Positions 8,796 through 18,578 are shown, numbered from the stretch's first letter. The stretch: DNA of 64,000 bases from an uncultured Alphaproteobacteria bacterium (GCA_944391715.1 CALXUP010000002.1:1-64000); one strand, 5' to 3'. The notes: generated by a model not told the origin, from the sequence alone. Numbers and translations: made by a program.

Positions 8796-8823
8796 TTGCA
8801 ATTAAAAAAAATATCTGTATTAT
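8796..8823 (+). promoter_or_regulatory. Putative promoter of DUF4167 gene
   Basis: TTGCAA, 16 bases, TATTAT in the 174-base gap after prmC. The leader before the next start would be about 130 bases. Confidence 0.35.
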
Positions 8824-8959
8824 CCACATTGTTGGTGCTCGTATTTATTTGTTTTGCGCCTTATTTTTCTCAAGAAAAATGACATTGGATATCAATATTT
8901 GTCTGAATAATTCATAAAAGAAGAATTTTCTGATAATTAGCTTTGTGTGGTAAAAATAT

Positions 8960-9568
8960 ATGAAAAAAAATAACAGTAAGTATCGTAATAATAACAATCA
9001 GATTTATTCCCTGAATTATAAATTTGACAGCTGCAGTATTGCCGGCAAAATAAACGGAACAGCGCTGGACCTGATAAAAAAATATAATGAGTTGGCCAAA
9101 GAAGCGCATAGCAACAGCGACTATGTCAGTGCCGAAATTTTCCGCCAATATGCCGAGCATTATCGCAAAATCGTTACCGACATCAACGAAAAGCGGAATC
9201 AAAACAACCTTCAGCGCTCCCGCTTGGAAAACAATGCTGATGTTTCTGAAGAAACGTCCGGTCTTGATGTTATCAGCAGCGCCATAGAAAATGATGAAGA
9301 CGCACATGTTGAATTGTTTGATTCTTCGGACGAAGTGGTCAACCCGGCCGATGACATAGAGCTTACCGGCAATGTTGTTGATATGTTTACGGCTCTTCCG
9401 GCCTCCGGTGAAAAAAACTCATCAGAACCCGAACCGGCTCCGCTTGCGCCGAAATCTTTTACGGTAATTGAAATCAGCCCGGAAAATTCCAAAGCGGAAG
9501 TGATTGAGGCCGCTGCAGAAACAGCGCCGCGCCGCAAATACACCCGCAAAAAAGATTTGGCCGTCTGA
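8960..9568 (+). CDS. DUF4167 domain protein
   Basis: A 202-aa protein. The N-terminal ~75 residues match DUF4167: an Asn/Arg/Lys-rich start, then a segment of type G-K-I-N-G-T-A-x-x-L-I-K-K-Y-N-E-L-A-K-E-A, then S-A-E-I-F-R-Q-Y-A-E-H-Y. In this family the tail is long, low-complexity and basic; here it is acidic in the middle and ends in RRKYTRKK. The family is alphaproteobacterial and typically sits downstream of prmC, as here. Its molecular role is not established; the basic ends suggest RNA or ribosome contact (inference). Confidence 0.85.
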   Translation: MKKNNSKYRNNNNQIYSLNYKFDSCSIAGKINGTALDLIKKYNELAKEAHSNSDYVSAEIFRQYAEHYRKIVTDINEKRNQNNLQRSRLENNADVSEETSGLDVISSAIENDEDAHVELFDSSDEVVNPADDIELTGNVVDMFTALPASGEKNSSEPEPAPLAPKSFTVIEISPENSKAEVIEAAAETAPRRKYTRKKDLAV

Positions 9569-9591
9569 AATCCTGAAAAAGGAGAACATAT

Positions 9592-10740
9592 TTGTCTTTC
9601 GCCGTTGCCGCATTTATCGTCGGATTTTCCTGCGCCGTTATTACGGCCAAAGTGCTGTTGGGATACAACAGCTTTAGCGTATGGCTGAAAATCCCTTTGG
9701 CAACGGTTATTTTTGCAGCCTGGTTTACGCCGGTGATTTTGGGCTTTGTCCGCCGCCATCGGTTGATTGACGATATGGATGTTTATGCCGGGTTAAGCAA
9801 TTTTATGTATTATCTTTTCGGCTTGGCTTTTATAATTTTTTGTCTGTTGATGGCACGCGACATAGTCTGGTTTGCGGCCCACGGGATTGCAAAACTCATC
9901 GGTCATGCGCCGGAATACCTTGACCCCAAGAACCCTCGTTCCCTGGGAATAAGCAATGTCGTCGTTCTGTTTGTTTCTCTGCTGATTTCTTTTTACGGCG
10001 TATACCAGGCGGTCAAAGTGCCGGAAGTCCGGGAGCTTAACATCTCCAGTTCCAAAATATTAAAACCGGCAAAAATCGTCCTCTTGAGCGACTTGCATAT
10101 TAACCGCACGAGTTCCCGAAAACGTCTGGAAAAAATCATTGACAGGGTAAACGGCTTAAAGCCCGATGCCGTTGTTTTGGCCGGCGATATTATTGACGAC
10201 CGACTGATAAACATACATTCCAAACTCAATGTCTTAAAAAAGATTAAAGCCTCGGAAGGCGTTTATTCCGTCTTGGGCAATCATGATTTGTGGGCCGGCA
10301 TTCCGGCCTGGTTTATGAAGTTCGGCAAACTCGGTCTTCATCCGTTGATAAACAAAGGTGAAAGATTGGATAAATACGGCATTTTCATTGCCGGCGTTCC
10401 GGATGCCTGGATTGCAATGTTCAGTCAGATATTTCAGTACAATTTCAAAAGTGCGCTGCGGGGTTCGCAGGAAAACGATTATAAGATTCTGCTTTCTCAC
10501 AGCCCGAAAATAAATCTGCAGGGCAATAAATTTGATTTGCAGTTGTCCGGCCATACGCACGGCGGACAGATTTTTCCGTTTCACATTTTGGCAAAGCATA
10601 ACAACAAATATCTGGCCGGCCATTATAAAGACGGCGATATGGATATTTATGTTTCGCGCGGAGCCGGATATTGGGGGCCGGCAATGCGGATATTGGCGCC
10701 GTCCGAAATTACGCTGATTAATTTAACGCCTAAAAAATAA
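9592..10740 (+). CDS. Membrane metallophosphoesterase (YkuE/YaeI-like)
   Basis: A 382-aa protein. Four to five transmembrane helices fill about residues 1–145. A calcineurin-like phosphoesterase domain (about 150–380) follows with the metal-site motifs in order: SDLHINR, GDIIDD, GNHDLW, a lone His in SHSP, and SGHTHGGQ. Relatives hydrolyse phosphodiesters or lipid headgroup phosphates such as UDP-diacylglucosamine; the true substrate is unknown. The start is TTG at 9592 with AAGGAG 9 bases upstream. A second protein of the same type, with the same motifs, is encoded at 51931–53049. The domain appears catalytically complete. Confidence 0.87.
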   Translation: MSFAVAAFIVGFSCAVITAKVLLGYNSFSVWLKIPLATVIFAAWFTPVILGFVRRHRLIDDMDVYAGLSNFMYYLFGLAFIIFCLLMARDIVWFAAHGIAKLIGHAPEYLDPKNPRSLGISNVVVLFVSLLISFYGVYQAVKVPEVRELNISSSKILKPAKIVLLSDLHINRTSSRKRLEKIIDRVNGLKPDAVVLAGDIIDDRLINIHSKLNVLKKIKASEGVYSVLGNHDLWAGIPAWFMKFGKLGLHPLINKGERLDKYGIFIAGVPDAWIAMFSQIFQYNFKSALRGSQENDYKILLSHSPKINLQGNKFDLQLSGHTHGGQIFPFHILAKHNNKYLAGHYKDGDMDIYVSRGAGYWGPAMRILAPSEITLINLTPKK

Positions 10741-10749
10741 TCTGAAAAA

Positions 10750-10781
10750 CTTGATTTCTTGCCACCGCCTTTCCTATATAA
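10750..10781 (+). promoter_or_regulatory. Possible sigma-32 promoter of clpB
   Basis: CTTGATT (10750–10756) and TCCTATATAA (10772–10781) resemble alphaproteobacterial heat-shock promoters (CTTG ... CYTATNT). The position about 33 bases before the clpB start and the gene's role support the call. Confidence 0.5.
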
Positions 10782-10813
10782 ATATTAAGCGATATAAAGG
10801 AAGGTGTTAAATT

Positions 10814-13417
10814 ATGGATTATGAAAAATTAACCAACAAATCAAAAGAGGTCATCCAGGATGTAATCAATCTGGCTGCGCAGCACCGTCACCAGTACATC
10901 ACGCCGGAACATCTCTTGCAGGTGCTGATAGACTTAAAAGACGGCACAATTCTGGATCTGCTTGTCAAATCGGGCGGCAGTCTGATTCAGATTCGCCAAA
11001 AACTGGAAGAGGCATTGAGAAAGCTGCCGGAAGTCAGCGGACAGGGAACACAGAGCCTGATGTCCCAGGAGTTTACCCGCGTTATGCTGGAGGCCGAAAA
11101 GCTGGCGGACAAGGCCAATGATAAGTTTGTAACAATTGAGCGGATTTTGCAGGCTCTGGCCATGAGCAAAGGAACCGAGGCGGAGAAAATTCTGCACGAA
11201 AGCGGCGTTGACGCAGTCAAGCTGAACAATGCAATTAACGAATACCGCAAAGGGCGTCTGGCCGATTCTGAAAGCGCCGAAGACAACTTCGAGGCTCTGA
11301 AAAAATATGCCGTTGATATCACGGCGCGTGCCAAAGAAGGAAAGCTTGATCCCGTTATAGGTCGTGAACACGAGATTCGCCGGACAATTCAGGTTTTGTC
11401 GCGCCGGACAAAGAATAATCCGGTGCTGATTGGCGAACCGGGCGTCGGTAAAACAGCCATCGTTGAAGGCCTGGCCATTCGTATTGTTAATAATGACGTA
11501 CCGGAAAGCCTCAAAAACAAAAAACTTTTGGCGCTGGATATGGGAGCGTTGATTGCCGGAGCAAAATTCCGCGGTGAGTTTGAAGAGCGGCTGAAAGCGG
11601 TTCTGAAAGATGTTGAAGCATCAGACGGCAACATCATCTTGTTTATTGACGAGATGCATACGATTGTCGGCGCCGGCGCCAGCGAAGGCTCAATGGATGC
11701 GTCCAATCTCTTAAAGCCGGCCTTGGCACGTGGTGAGCTTCATTGCCTCGGCGCCACGACATTGAACGAATATAAAAAATACATAGAAAAAGACGCGGCA
11801 CTTGCCCGTCGTTTCCAACCGGTATTTATCGGTGAGCCGACGGTTGAAGAAACCATTTCCATTCTGCGTGGTATAAAAGAAAAATTTGAGCTTCACCACG
11901 GTGTCCGAATTTCCGATTCTGCTTTGCTGGCCGCTGCAACTTTGTCCAACCGCTATATTACCGACCGTTTTCTGCCGGATAAAGCCATTGACCTGATGGA
12001 CGAGGCTGCCAGCTCATTAAGAATGACGATAGATTCCAAACCGGAAGAACTCGATGAACTTGATCGCAAAATTTTGCAGCTCAAAATCGAGCGCGAAGCT
12101 TTGAAGAAAGAAGACGATGAAAAGTCCAAACAGCGCTTGGAATTGATTGGTTACGAGATTTCCGGCCTTGAATCCAAAGCCAAAACTTTGGAAGAAAAAT
12201 GGAAAGCCGAAAAGCAGGTGCTGGCAGATCTGACCGGTTTGAAAGACAAGTTGGATAAGGCCAAAATCGAGGTTGAAATTGCCAAACGCAACGGCCAGTA
12301 TGAAAAAGCCGGCGAGCTGCAATACGGCCTGATTCCGGAATTGGAAAACAAAATCAAAGCAGCGGAAGAAGTCTCCCAGCAAAAGAAGAGCGGTTTCAGC
12401 GAAGTTGTTACCGATGAGAATATTGCTGCCGTCGTTTCCAAATGGACGGGCATTCCGGTTGATAAAATGCTGGAGGGTGAAAAAGAAAAACTGCTGCATA
12501 TGGAAGAATTTTTGGGCAAACGCGTTGTCGGGCAAAAAGAGGCCATTGCCGCCGTCGCCAATGCCGTTCGCCGTTCTCGTGCCGGTATCAGCGATTCCCG
12601 CCAGCCGATAGGATCGTTCTTGTTCTTAGGGCCGACCGGTGTTGGTAAAACCGAACTGAGCAAAGCTCTGGCGGAATTTCTGTTCAATGATGAAACGGCC
12701 ATGATCCGGATTGATATGTCCGAATATATGGAAAAACATGCCGTTGCCCGTCTGATTGGTTCGCCTCCGGGATATGTCGGCTATGAAGAAGGCGGTGTAT
12801 TAACCGAGGCTGTCCGCCGTCGTCCGTATCAGGTCATCTTGTTTGATGAAGTTGAAAAAGCCCACCCGGATATTTTCAATGTCTTGCTGCAAGTGCTTGA
12901 TGACGGCCGTCTGACAGATGGCAAAGGCCGCACGGTAGATTTTAAGAATACCATTATCATTATGACTTCCAACCTGGGCTCGGAGATATTGTCCAATGCC
13001 ACGGGAGCCGATGATCCGCGCAAGATTAAGGCGCAGGTAATGGATATTGTTAAGGCGTCTTTCCGTCCGGAGTTTATCAACCGTATTGACGAGATAACAA
13101 TCTTTCATCGTCTGGATAAAAACAACATCAAAGACATTGCCGAAATCCAGATTAAGAACATTGAAAAACGGCTGGCGGAAAAGAACATCAAACTGCATGT
13201 CAACGATGCCGCCTTTGTCTGGATTGTCAATAACGGATATGATCCGGTTTATGGCGCCCGCCCGCTCAAACGTCTTTTGAAAAACCAGATTGAAAACAAG
13301 CTGGCCGTAAAGATTTTGAACGGCGAAATCGGAGAAAACGATACGGCAAATATTATTGTCGTAAACGGAGAATTGGACATTGTCAGAGATAAAAAAGCCA
13401 ATGCAAAAGCTGTATGA
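10814..13417 (+). CDS. clpB: Disaggregase chaperone ClpB
   Basis: An 867-aa Hsp100 ATPase that rescues aggregated proteins together with DnaK. The Clp N-domain spans about residues 1–145. The first AAA+ module has Walker A GEPGVGKT (near 206). The coiled-coil middle domain, about 400–530, distinguishes ClpB from ClpA and ClpC. The second AAA+ module has GPTGVGKT (near 606). A D2-small domain closes the protein. Length is standard for the family. A heat-shock-like promoter lies just upstream, consistent with the rpoH gene 4 kb away. The last codons overlap the next small gene. Confidence 0.97.
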   Translation: MDYEKLTNKSKEVIQDVINLAAQHRHQYITPEHLLQVLIDLKDGTILDLLVKSGGSLIQIRQKLEEALRKLPEVSGQGTQSLMSQEFTRVMLEAEKLADKANDKFVTIERILQALAMSKGTEAEKILHESGVDAVKLNNAINEYRKGRLADSESAEDNFEALKKYAVDITARAKEGKLDPVIGREHEIRRTIQVLSRRTKNNPVLIGEPGVGKTAIVEGLAIRIVNNDVPESLKNKKLLALDMGALIAGAKFRGEFEERLKAVLKDVEASDGNIILFIDEMHTIVGAGASEGSMDASNLLKPALARGELHCLGATTLNEYKKYIEKDAALARRFQPVFIGEPTVEETISILRGIKEKFELHHGVRISDSALLAAATLSNRYITDRFLPDKAIDLMDEAASSLRMTIDSKPEELDELDRKILQLKIEREALKKEDDEKSKQRLELIGYEISGLESKAKTLEEKWKAEKQVLADLTGLKDKLDKAKIEVEIAKRNGQYEKAGELQYGLIPELENKIKAAEEVSQQKKSGFSEVVTDENIAAVVSKWTGIPVDKMLEGEKEKLLHMEEFLGKRVVGQKEAIAAVANAVRRSRAGISDSRQPIGSFLFLGPTGVGKTELSKALAEFLFNDETAMIRIDMSEYMEKHAVARLIGSPPGYVGYEEGGVLTEAVRRRPYQVILFDEVEKAHPDIFNVLLQVLDDGRLTDGKGRTVDFKNTIIIMTSNLGSEILSNATGADDPRKIKAQVMDIVKASFRPEFINRIDEITIFHRLDKNNIKDIAEIQIKNIEKRLAEKNIKLHVNDAAFVWIVNNGYDPVYGARPLKRLLKNQIENKLAVKILNGEIGENDTANIIVVNGELDIVRDKKANAKAV

Positions 13418-13826
13418 ACAGGCAATGAGGGCGGCGACGGAAGAAGACGTTTCAACGCCGCCCGATTCTCTGGTGCTGTATAGCATAAGCTATCAGCCGA
13501 CGGAAGAAAACAAAGACAAGGCTTTTGCTTATCTGCAAAAAAATCCGCAGGCGATGATGATTGACCAAACGCCCTGCGGCCAAAAATTGATTGCACTGGG
13601 AATGTTGGAAGATTCCCTGCCCAAAGAACAGATAACGGAAGTCTGGCGTGTGGCAAGCCGCCGCTTGATTGCCTCGGCTGAGGGAAACATAACGGCTTTT
13701 GTGGACAATGCCGACAAACGCAGCGTCTTTCGGGGAGAAGAGCTTCCCGGATTGTTGAGAAATCCTAAAGTCAAAACCATAAACGGTATGGATAAATTTG
13801 CTTTTGCCGCCCGGTTTAAGGATTAA
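13401..13826 (+). CDS. Unknown protein overlapping clpB
   Basis: A 141-aa soluble protein whose start overlaps the last 17 bases of clpB, suggesting translational coupling. An alternative TTG start at 13380 has GGAG 9 bases upstream and would add seven residues. The C-terminal half has a distinctive pattern: [11 protein letters not shown], then S-V-F-R-G-E-E-L-P, then a segment ending in I-N-G. No signal, membrane helix or catalytic motif is recognised. Co-expression with ClpB hints at a stress-related role, but this is only context. A weak hairpin (AAGCC with GGCTT, 13825–13845) follows the stop. Confidence 0.65.
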   Translation: MQKLYEQAMRAATEEDVSTPPDSLVLYSISYQPTEENKDKAFAYLQKNPQAMMIDQTPCGQKLIALGMLEDSLPKEQITEVWRVASRRLIASAEGNITAFVDNADKRSVFRGEELPGLLRNPKVKTINGMDKFAFAARFKD

Positions 13827-13858
13827 GCCTTTACCTGAGCGGCTTTTTTCCATACTTT

Positions 13859-14173
13859 TTAGCAGAGTTCATAACAGCTCATTCCGCTATAACTCTGGCA
13901 GTAGTTGTCATACACGCTTGACGTTCCTCCGCTATATCCACATTTATTAACATATCCGCAGCATAATCCAGCGGTTGGGACAGAAGGGGTCGGATCGAAA
14001 CAGAAATATTTGCTGGTATCAAACGGACATTTAATCCCGCCGTTCGGACATTCGTCGGCAGTATATATGTATCCCATCGTCTCACAGTCCGGCGTTTGAG
14101 TGCAGGCCGCTAAGGCATAACCGGAAGTAAGAGCGGTGCAGCATAAGACGCTCCCCAAAATAAATTGTTTCAT
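13859..14173 (-). CDS. Cys-rich secreted protein, cassette copy 2 (short form)
   Basis: A 104-aa paralogue of the cassettes at 3352–3954 and 28519–29118. The signal peptide and first ~60 residues are nearly the same (MKQFILGSV..., then C-T-Q-T-P-D-C-E-T-M). After F-D-P the protein lacks the ~70-residue Cys-rich middle seen in the other copies. It resumes at a G-L-C-C-G-Y segment that aligns with their GYCCGY or GWCCGY, and ends soon after in S-C-Y-E-L-C. The short form could be a functional variant or a deletion derivative. The promoter and ribosome site (GGGAGAG) are intact, so it is likely expressed and exported. Function unknown. Confidence 0.78.
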   Translation of the reverse strand: MKQFILGSVLCCTALTSGYALAACTQTPDCETMGYIYTADECPNGGIKCPFDTSKYFCFDPTPSVPTAGLCCGYVNKCGYSGGTSSVYDNYCQSYSGMSCYELC

Positions 14174-14207
14174 CATTTCTCTCCCGTCAAAACAAACACA
14201 TAGGGAG

Positions 14208-14236
14208 ATTATATCACGGCTCAAACGAATAGTCAA
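14208..14236 (-). promoter_or_regulatory. Sigma70-type promoter of Cys-rich cassette 2
   Basis: On the minus strand TTGACT, 17 bases, TATAAT, with the same surrounding sequence as at 3989–4017. Confidence 0.8.
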
Positions 14237-14273
14237 TATATAATGAAAAGTATAACGATGATTTTGGCTAGAA

Positions 14274-14304
14274 GATAAAAAATCCCCGTTTGAAAGAACG
14301 GGGA
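14274..14304 (-). terminator. Terminator of alpha/beta hydrolase gene
   Basis: The stem CCCCGTT (14284–14290) with AACGGGG (14297–14303) is followed on the minus strand by a T-run. Confidence 0.85.
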
Positions 14305-14310
14305 AGAAAA

Positions 14311-15054
14311 TTAAATCATACTCTCCAGAGAATTGAACATTTCGGTAATGTCTTCCGGATTGCAAAGCCGGTGGTTGGAATTTTTCAAAAGTTTCACAAC
14401 AACTTGCGGGCTGCGCAGACATTTTGCAATATTTTGCGCTTTGTTCGGCTCTATGCAATCGTCTTTCATTCCCTGCAGCAAATGAACCGGACAGTCTATC
14501 GGAATTTCTTTGCCGAGCAGACACATCGGCCGGGCGGAATCAAACATTTGCTTGGTAAAAAGATAAGTAAAATCTTTGGTAGAAAATTCGAGTCTGCCGT
14601 TTCTTTCCATATCCTGCCGTTGTTGCGGCGTAAAGACATATTCTTCCAAATCGCGGGTAAAATCGGGCGCGGCCGCCAGCCCGACAATGCCCTGTACCCG
14701 TTCCGGCCGTTCGATTGCAGCCAGCAGACTCAGCCATCCGCCGATGGAAGAGCCGATTAAAATCACTTTGCCGTCGACGGCCTCGTCAATAATTTCCAGC
14801 AGCTGAGCCTTCCAAATCTGCATGTCGGTTCCCTCGTACCGCGCCGAGTCGGAACCATGTCCGGCCAGCTCGTAGCGAAAAAATCCGATATCGTGCGCCT
14901 CGCACCATTCTTTAACGCTTTCCGGCTTACGCCCCCAGCAGTCCGAAAACAACCCATGGGTGTAAATCACGGTAATTTTGTGGGTTGACAAAGATTTTGC
15001 TTGGCTATAGTCAATTTTGGTTGTAAAGTTTGTCTTAAATTTGCGATTTTGCAT
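14311..15054 (-). CDS. Alpha/beta hydrolase
   Basis: A 247-aa soluble alpha/beta hydrolase. The oxyanion-side motif T-H-G-L-F is near residue 34. The nucleophile elbow G-S-S-I-G-G (Ser near residue 101) and the catalytic His in S-N-H-R-L near 228 are present. An acidic residue in M-K-D-D (about 200) completes the likely triad. The overall pattern resembles small serine esterases and acyl-protein thioesterases of the ABHD10 type. The substrate is unknown. ATG at 15054 is preferred over GTG at 15060 because GAGGTG then sits about 7 bases upstream. The gene is divergent from the glycosyltransferase at 15100. Confidence 0.85.
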   Translation of the reverse strand: MQNRKFKTNFTTKIDYSQAKSLSTHKITVIYTHGLFSDCWGRKPESVKEWCEAHDIGFFRYELAGHGSDSARYEGTDMQIWKAQLLEIIDEAVDGKVILIGSSIGGWLSLLAAIERPERVQGIVGLAAAPDFTRDLEEYVFTPQQRQDMERNGRLEFSTKDFTYLFTKQMFDSARPMCLLGKEIPIDCPVHLLQGMKDDCIEPNKAQNIAKCLRSPQVVVKLLKNSNHRLCNPEDITEMFNSLESMI

Positions 15055-15099
15055 AATCACCTCAAATTGAAAAATTTTTGAAAGGATTGTAGTTTAGAA

Positions 15100-16251
15100 A
15101 TGAGCAGCAGTAAAGATAAAACTCCGGTTGTTCTCCAGGTTTTGCCAGAAATGGAAACCGGCGGCGTTGAAGTCGGAACGGTTGAAATCGCCTCTGAGCT
15201 GCAAAAACGCGGAATAAAAAATTTTGTGGCATCGCAGGGCGGCCGGATGGTTTATGACCTCGACAGATTGAAGGTGCCGCATTTTACGCTGCCGCTCAAG
15301 AGCAAAAATTTTTTCAGAATGCGCAAAAATGCCAAGGCCTTGGAAAAAATCATCCGCGATAACGGCATTAATATTGTGCATGCCCGTTCCCGTGCGCCGG
15401 CCTGGAGCGCTTATTGGGCGGCCAAACGCGCCGGGGTAAAGTTCATCACCACGTTTCACGGTACTTACGGACTTGGCCCGTTCGGGATAAAAAAGATATA
15501 TAACCGGGTAATGACTTATGGTGAAAAGGTAATTGCCATTTCAAACCATATCAAAAACCATATCTTGCAAAATTATAAAATTGATGAAAGCAAAATCAGG
15601 CTGATACACCGCTGTGCCGACATTGAGCGTTTTTCGCCGTCGGCCGTCACGCAGGAACGGATGATAAATAAAATAAAAGAATATAACATTGCCGATGACA
15701 AACCCGTGTTGCTGCTCCCGGGACGTATTACGCGCTGGAAAGGCCAGCATTTGCTGATAGAAGCGCTTGCAAAAATGCAAAACCGGAATTACTATTGCAT
15801 AATCACCGGTGACAGCCAGGGCCGCCAGCATTATATGGACTATCTTGAAAATTTGGTTCATAAATACAAGCTGGAAGGCCGCGTCGGCTTTTTCGGGCGT
15901 TATTCCGATGTTCCGGCCCTGATGATGGTTGCCAACGTCATTTTGTCGACGGCAATAGAACCGGAAGCTTTCGGACGGATTTCAATCGAGGGGCAGGCAA
16001 TGGGAAAAATTGTCGTCGCCTCGGATATCGGCGGAACGCTGGATACGATTATTGACGGCAAAACGGGCAAATTGTTTAAGAGCAATGATGCCCAGTCGCT
16101 GGCCGATGCGTTGGATTGGGCTTTGAGCCTTTCTCCGGCAGAGGCGGAAAAAATCGGCAAAGCCGGCATAAAGAACGTGCGCGATAATTTTACCAAACAG
16201 ATTATGTGCGACAAAACGATTAACGTATATAAAGAGCTTTTGGGAGAATAA
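15100..16251 (+). CDS. Glycosyltransferase family 4
   Basis: A 383-aa GT-B enzyme. The N-terminal acceptor domain begins V-L-Q-V-L-P-E-M-E-T-G-G-V-E, with the glycine-rich loop typical of GT4. The C-terminal nucleotide-sugar domain has P-G-R-I-T-R-W-K-G-Q (near residue 207) and an E-x7-E type site in P-E-A-F-G-R-I-S-I-E (near 290). It should transfer a sugar to a lipid-linked or envelope acceptor at the inner membrane. Donor and acceptor cannot be told from sequence. No polysaccharide cluster surrounds it; thrS follows after 92 bases. Confidence 0.88.
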   Translation: MSSSKDKTPVVLQVLPEMETGGVEVGTVEIASELQKRGIKNFVASQGGRMVYDLDRLKVPHFTLPLKSKNFFRMRKNAKALEKIIRDNGINIVHARSRAPAWSAYWAAKRAGVKFITTFHGTYGLGPFGIKKIYNRVMTYGEKVIAISNHIKNHILQNYKIDESKIRLIHRCADIERFSPSAVTQERMINKIKEYNIADDKPVLLLPGRITRWKGQHLLIEALAKMQNRNYYCIITGDSQGRQHYMDYLENLVHKYKLEGRVGFFGRYSDVPALMMVANVILSTAIEPEAFGRISIEGQAMGKIVVASDIGGTLDTIIDGKTGKLFKSNDAQSLADALDWALSLSPAEAEKIGKAGIKNVRDNFTKQIMCDKTINVYKELLGE

Positions 16252-16343
16252 CGGTTATTTTCCCGGCGGAACGACGGATTGCCATTTGCCTGCCGTTCTG
16301 TAAGATAATAAAATGGCAAAAAGTAAAATAAGGAAATTTAAAA

Positions 16344-18275
16344 ATGGTTGCGATTAAATTGCCTGACGGCAGTATTCTTGATATGGAGAGCGGTGTCAAC
16401 GGTTTTGACATTGCCAATAAAATTAGTTCTAACCTGGCCAAGGCGGCCATAGCCATCACCGTAAACGGCACAACCCAGGATTTGAGCACCCCTATCACGA
16501 CCGACGCAACCGTAACAATCATTACCGGCAAAGATAAAGAGGGTTTGCACATCATCCGCCACTCCTGCTCGCACGTTATGGCAGAAGCGGTAAAAGAACT
16601 GTGGAAAGATGTTCAGGTTACCATCGGCCCGGCCATTGATAACGGTTTTTATTATGACTTTGCCCGCAAAGAACCGTTTACGACCGAAGATTTTGAAAAA
16701 ATCGAAGCTAAAATGCACGAGATTGTCAAACGCGATGAAAAAGTAGAGCGGATTGTTATGCCGCGTGCCGAAGCAATTAAATTCTTCAAAGATATGGGCG
16801 AGCATTATAAAGCCGAAATTATTGAAGACCTGCCGGAAGACGAGGTAATTTCTCTGTACCGCCAGGGCAGCTTTACCGATCTCTGCCGCGGGCCGCACGT
16901 TCCGTCCACCGGCAAAATCGGTGACGCTTTCAAACTGATGAAAGTTGCCGGAGCTTATTGGCGCGGCGATTCGACCAAAGAAATGCTGCAGCGTATCTAT
17001 GCCACGGCCTGGGCCGATAAGAAAGATTTGAAAGCCTATCTCGAAATGTTGGAAGAAGCCGCCAAGCGCGACCACCGCAAACTCGGGCGTGAAATGGACT
17101 TGTTCCACTTTGAACCGGACTATGCGCCGGGTGCGGTTTTCTGGCATGACAAAGGCTACAAAATTTACCGCAAACTGATTGAATATATGCGCAAACGTCA
17201 GGAGAACAACGGTTATATTGAAATCTCCACCCCGCGCGTTATGGACCGCTGCTTGTGGGAAACTTCCGGCCACTGGGACAAATACGGTGCTCATAACTAT
17301 TCCGGCCAGACGGAAGATAAAAAATGGTTCTGCATTAAGCCGATGAACTGCCCGGGCGGCTTGCTGGTCTACAAACAAGGTATTAAGTCTTATCGTGATT
17401 TGCCTTTGCGTATGGCCGAGTTCGGCAAAGTCAACCGGTATGAGGCTTCCGGCTCTTTGATGGGGTTGATGCGCGTTCGCGAGTTTACGCAGGATGATGC
17501 CCATATTTTCTGCACGCCGGAACAAATGGAAGAAGAATGCATTACGACTTTGAAGCTGATTTTGGATATTTATAAAGACTTTGGCTTTAATGACGTAAAG
17601 ATTTATCTCTCAACCCGTCCGGACAGCATTTACCGCATCGGTTCTGACGAAATTTGGGATTTGTGTGAAAACGCGCTGGCCAATGCCTTGACTTCACACG
17701 GTTACAAGTTTGAAATCAACGAAGGCGAGGGCGCTTTTTACGGCCCGAAACTGGAGTTTATTTTGAAAGACGCCATCGGCCGCGAATGGCAGTGCGGAAC
17801 AATCCAGGTTGATATGAACCTGCCGCAGCGCTTTGATATTTCTTATATCGGCGAAGACGGCGAGAAACATCAGCCGGTAATGCTGCACCGCGCGTTGTTC
17901 GGGTCGATTGAAAGATTCTTAGGTATTTTGATTGAGAACCATGCCGGCAAACTGCCTTTGTGGCTTTCTCCGGAACAAGTTGTTGTCGCGCCGATTGTCA
18001 GTGAGTTTAACGACTATGCCGAAGAAGTCGCCGCCGCTTTGAAAAAAGCCGGCCTGAGCGCCAAAACCGATTTGCGCAACGAAAAAATCAATTATAAGAT
18101 TCGCGAACATTCCGTTGCCAAAATTCCGGTTATTGCCGTTGTCGGGGCTAAAGAAAAAGAAAACCGCACGGTAACCGTCCGTCGTATCGGTTCGGATAAA
18201 CAAGAGGTTATGAAACTGGACGATTTTGTAAAAGCTTTGGCACAGGAAGCCCAAATGCCGTCACAGGATAAATAA
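16344..18275 (+). CDS. thrS: Threonyl-tRNA synthetase
   Basis: A 643-aa class IIa synthetase. The TGS domain covers about residues 1–62. An editing domain follows, with H-S-C-S-H near 73 and a C-R-G-P-H segment near 183. The catalytic core carries K-P-M-N-C-P-G (zinc ligand Cys near 335) and motif 3 H-R-A-L-F-G-S-I-E-R near 515. The C-terminal anticodon-binding domain ends the protein. Its tRNA partner, tRNA-Thr(CGT), is encoded at 285–360. The ribosome site is AATAAGGAAAT. The gene is followed by a strong terminator. Confidence 0.97.
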   Translation: MVAIKLPDGSILDMESGVNGFDIANKISSNLAKAAIAITVNGTTQDLSTPITTDATVTIITGKDKEGLHIIRHSCSHVMAEAVKELWKDVQVTIGPAIDNGFYYDFARKEPFTTEDFEKIEAKMHEIVKRDEKVERIVMPRAEAIKFFKDMGEHYKAEIIEDLPEDEVISLYRQGSFTDLCRGPHVPSTGKIGDAFKLMKVAGAYWRGDSTKEMLQRIYATAWADKKDLKAYLEMLEEAAKRDHRKLGREMDLFHFEPDYAPGAVFWHDKGYKIYRKLIEYMRKRQENNGYIEISTPRVMDRCLWETSGHWDKYGAHNYSGQTEDKKWFCIKPMNCPGGLLVYKQGIKSYRDLPLRMAEFGKVNRYEASGSLMGLMRVREFTQDDAHIFCTPEQMEEECITTLKLILDIYKDFGFNDVKIYLSTRPDSIYRIGSDEIWDLCENALANALTSHGYKFEINEGEGAFYGPKLEFILKDAIGREWQCGTIQVDMNLPQRFDISYIGEDGEKHQPVMLHRALFGSIERFLGILIENHAGKLPLWLSPEQVVVAPIVSEFNDYAEEVAAALKKAGLSAKTDLRNEKINYKIREHSVAKIPVIAVVGAKEKENRTVTVRRIGSDKQEVMKLDDFVKALAQEAQMPSQDK

Positions 18276-18294
18276 CTGATTGGTAAAAAAAGGA

Positions 18295-18323
18295 AAAACC
18301 GGTTGGAAACAACCGGTTTTTTT
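18295..18323 (+). terminator. Terminator after thrS
   Basis: A 10-bp perfect stem, AAAACCGGTT with AACCGGTTTT, around GGAAAC, then a T-run. Confidence 0.9.
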
Positions 18324-18377
18324 GTTAGAAAATCAGCAATGCTTTGCTTTATCTTTCTTTCGGACTCCATTTTTTAC

Positions 18378-18516
18378 GTCACCCCGTGCCCGTTTTTTAT
18401 TATGTCCTCCCCGGGCTCTCTTTTTTATAGTCATTGCCGGACTCTCTTTTTTATAGTCATTGCCGGACTGCGTTTTTTATTATGTCATCCCCGGGCACCG
18501 ACCCGGGGATCCACTC
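18378..18516. repeat. Array of 26–28-bp half-palindrome repeats ending in a full palindrome
   Basis: Five units begin with GTC at 18378, 18404, 18430, 18456 and 18484. Each unit has a GTCAYYSCCGGRC-type core followed by a T-rich spacer. The first four carry only one arm; the last is a complete palindrome with CCCCGGG and CCCGGGG arms and ends in GATCCA. The same design recurs at 28316–28449. This array fills most of the 300-base gap between thrS and the autotransporter stop. Confidence 0.85.
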
Positions 18517-18578
18517 TTCAAAGCACAATGCCCTTCACATCCCCCGCCGGGTGCGCCGCCGCCGTTCGGTCGGACGGA

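Noticed and set aside
8863-8880. Short AT-only inverted repeat after prmC
   Set aside because: An AT-only palindrome of this size in an AT-rich gap has little meaning; there is no GC-rich stem or T-run that would make it a terminator.
16252-16343. Possible T-box or attenuator leader before thrS
   Set aside because: Only a short, imperfect GAACG/CGTTC pairing is visible, with no specifier or antiterminator structure and no T-run.
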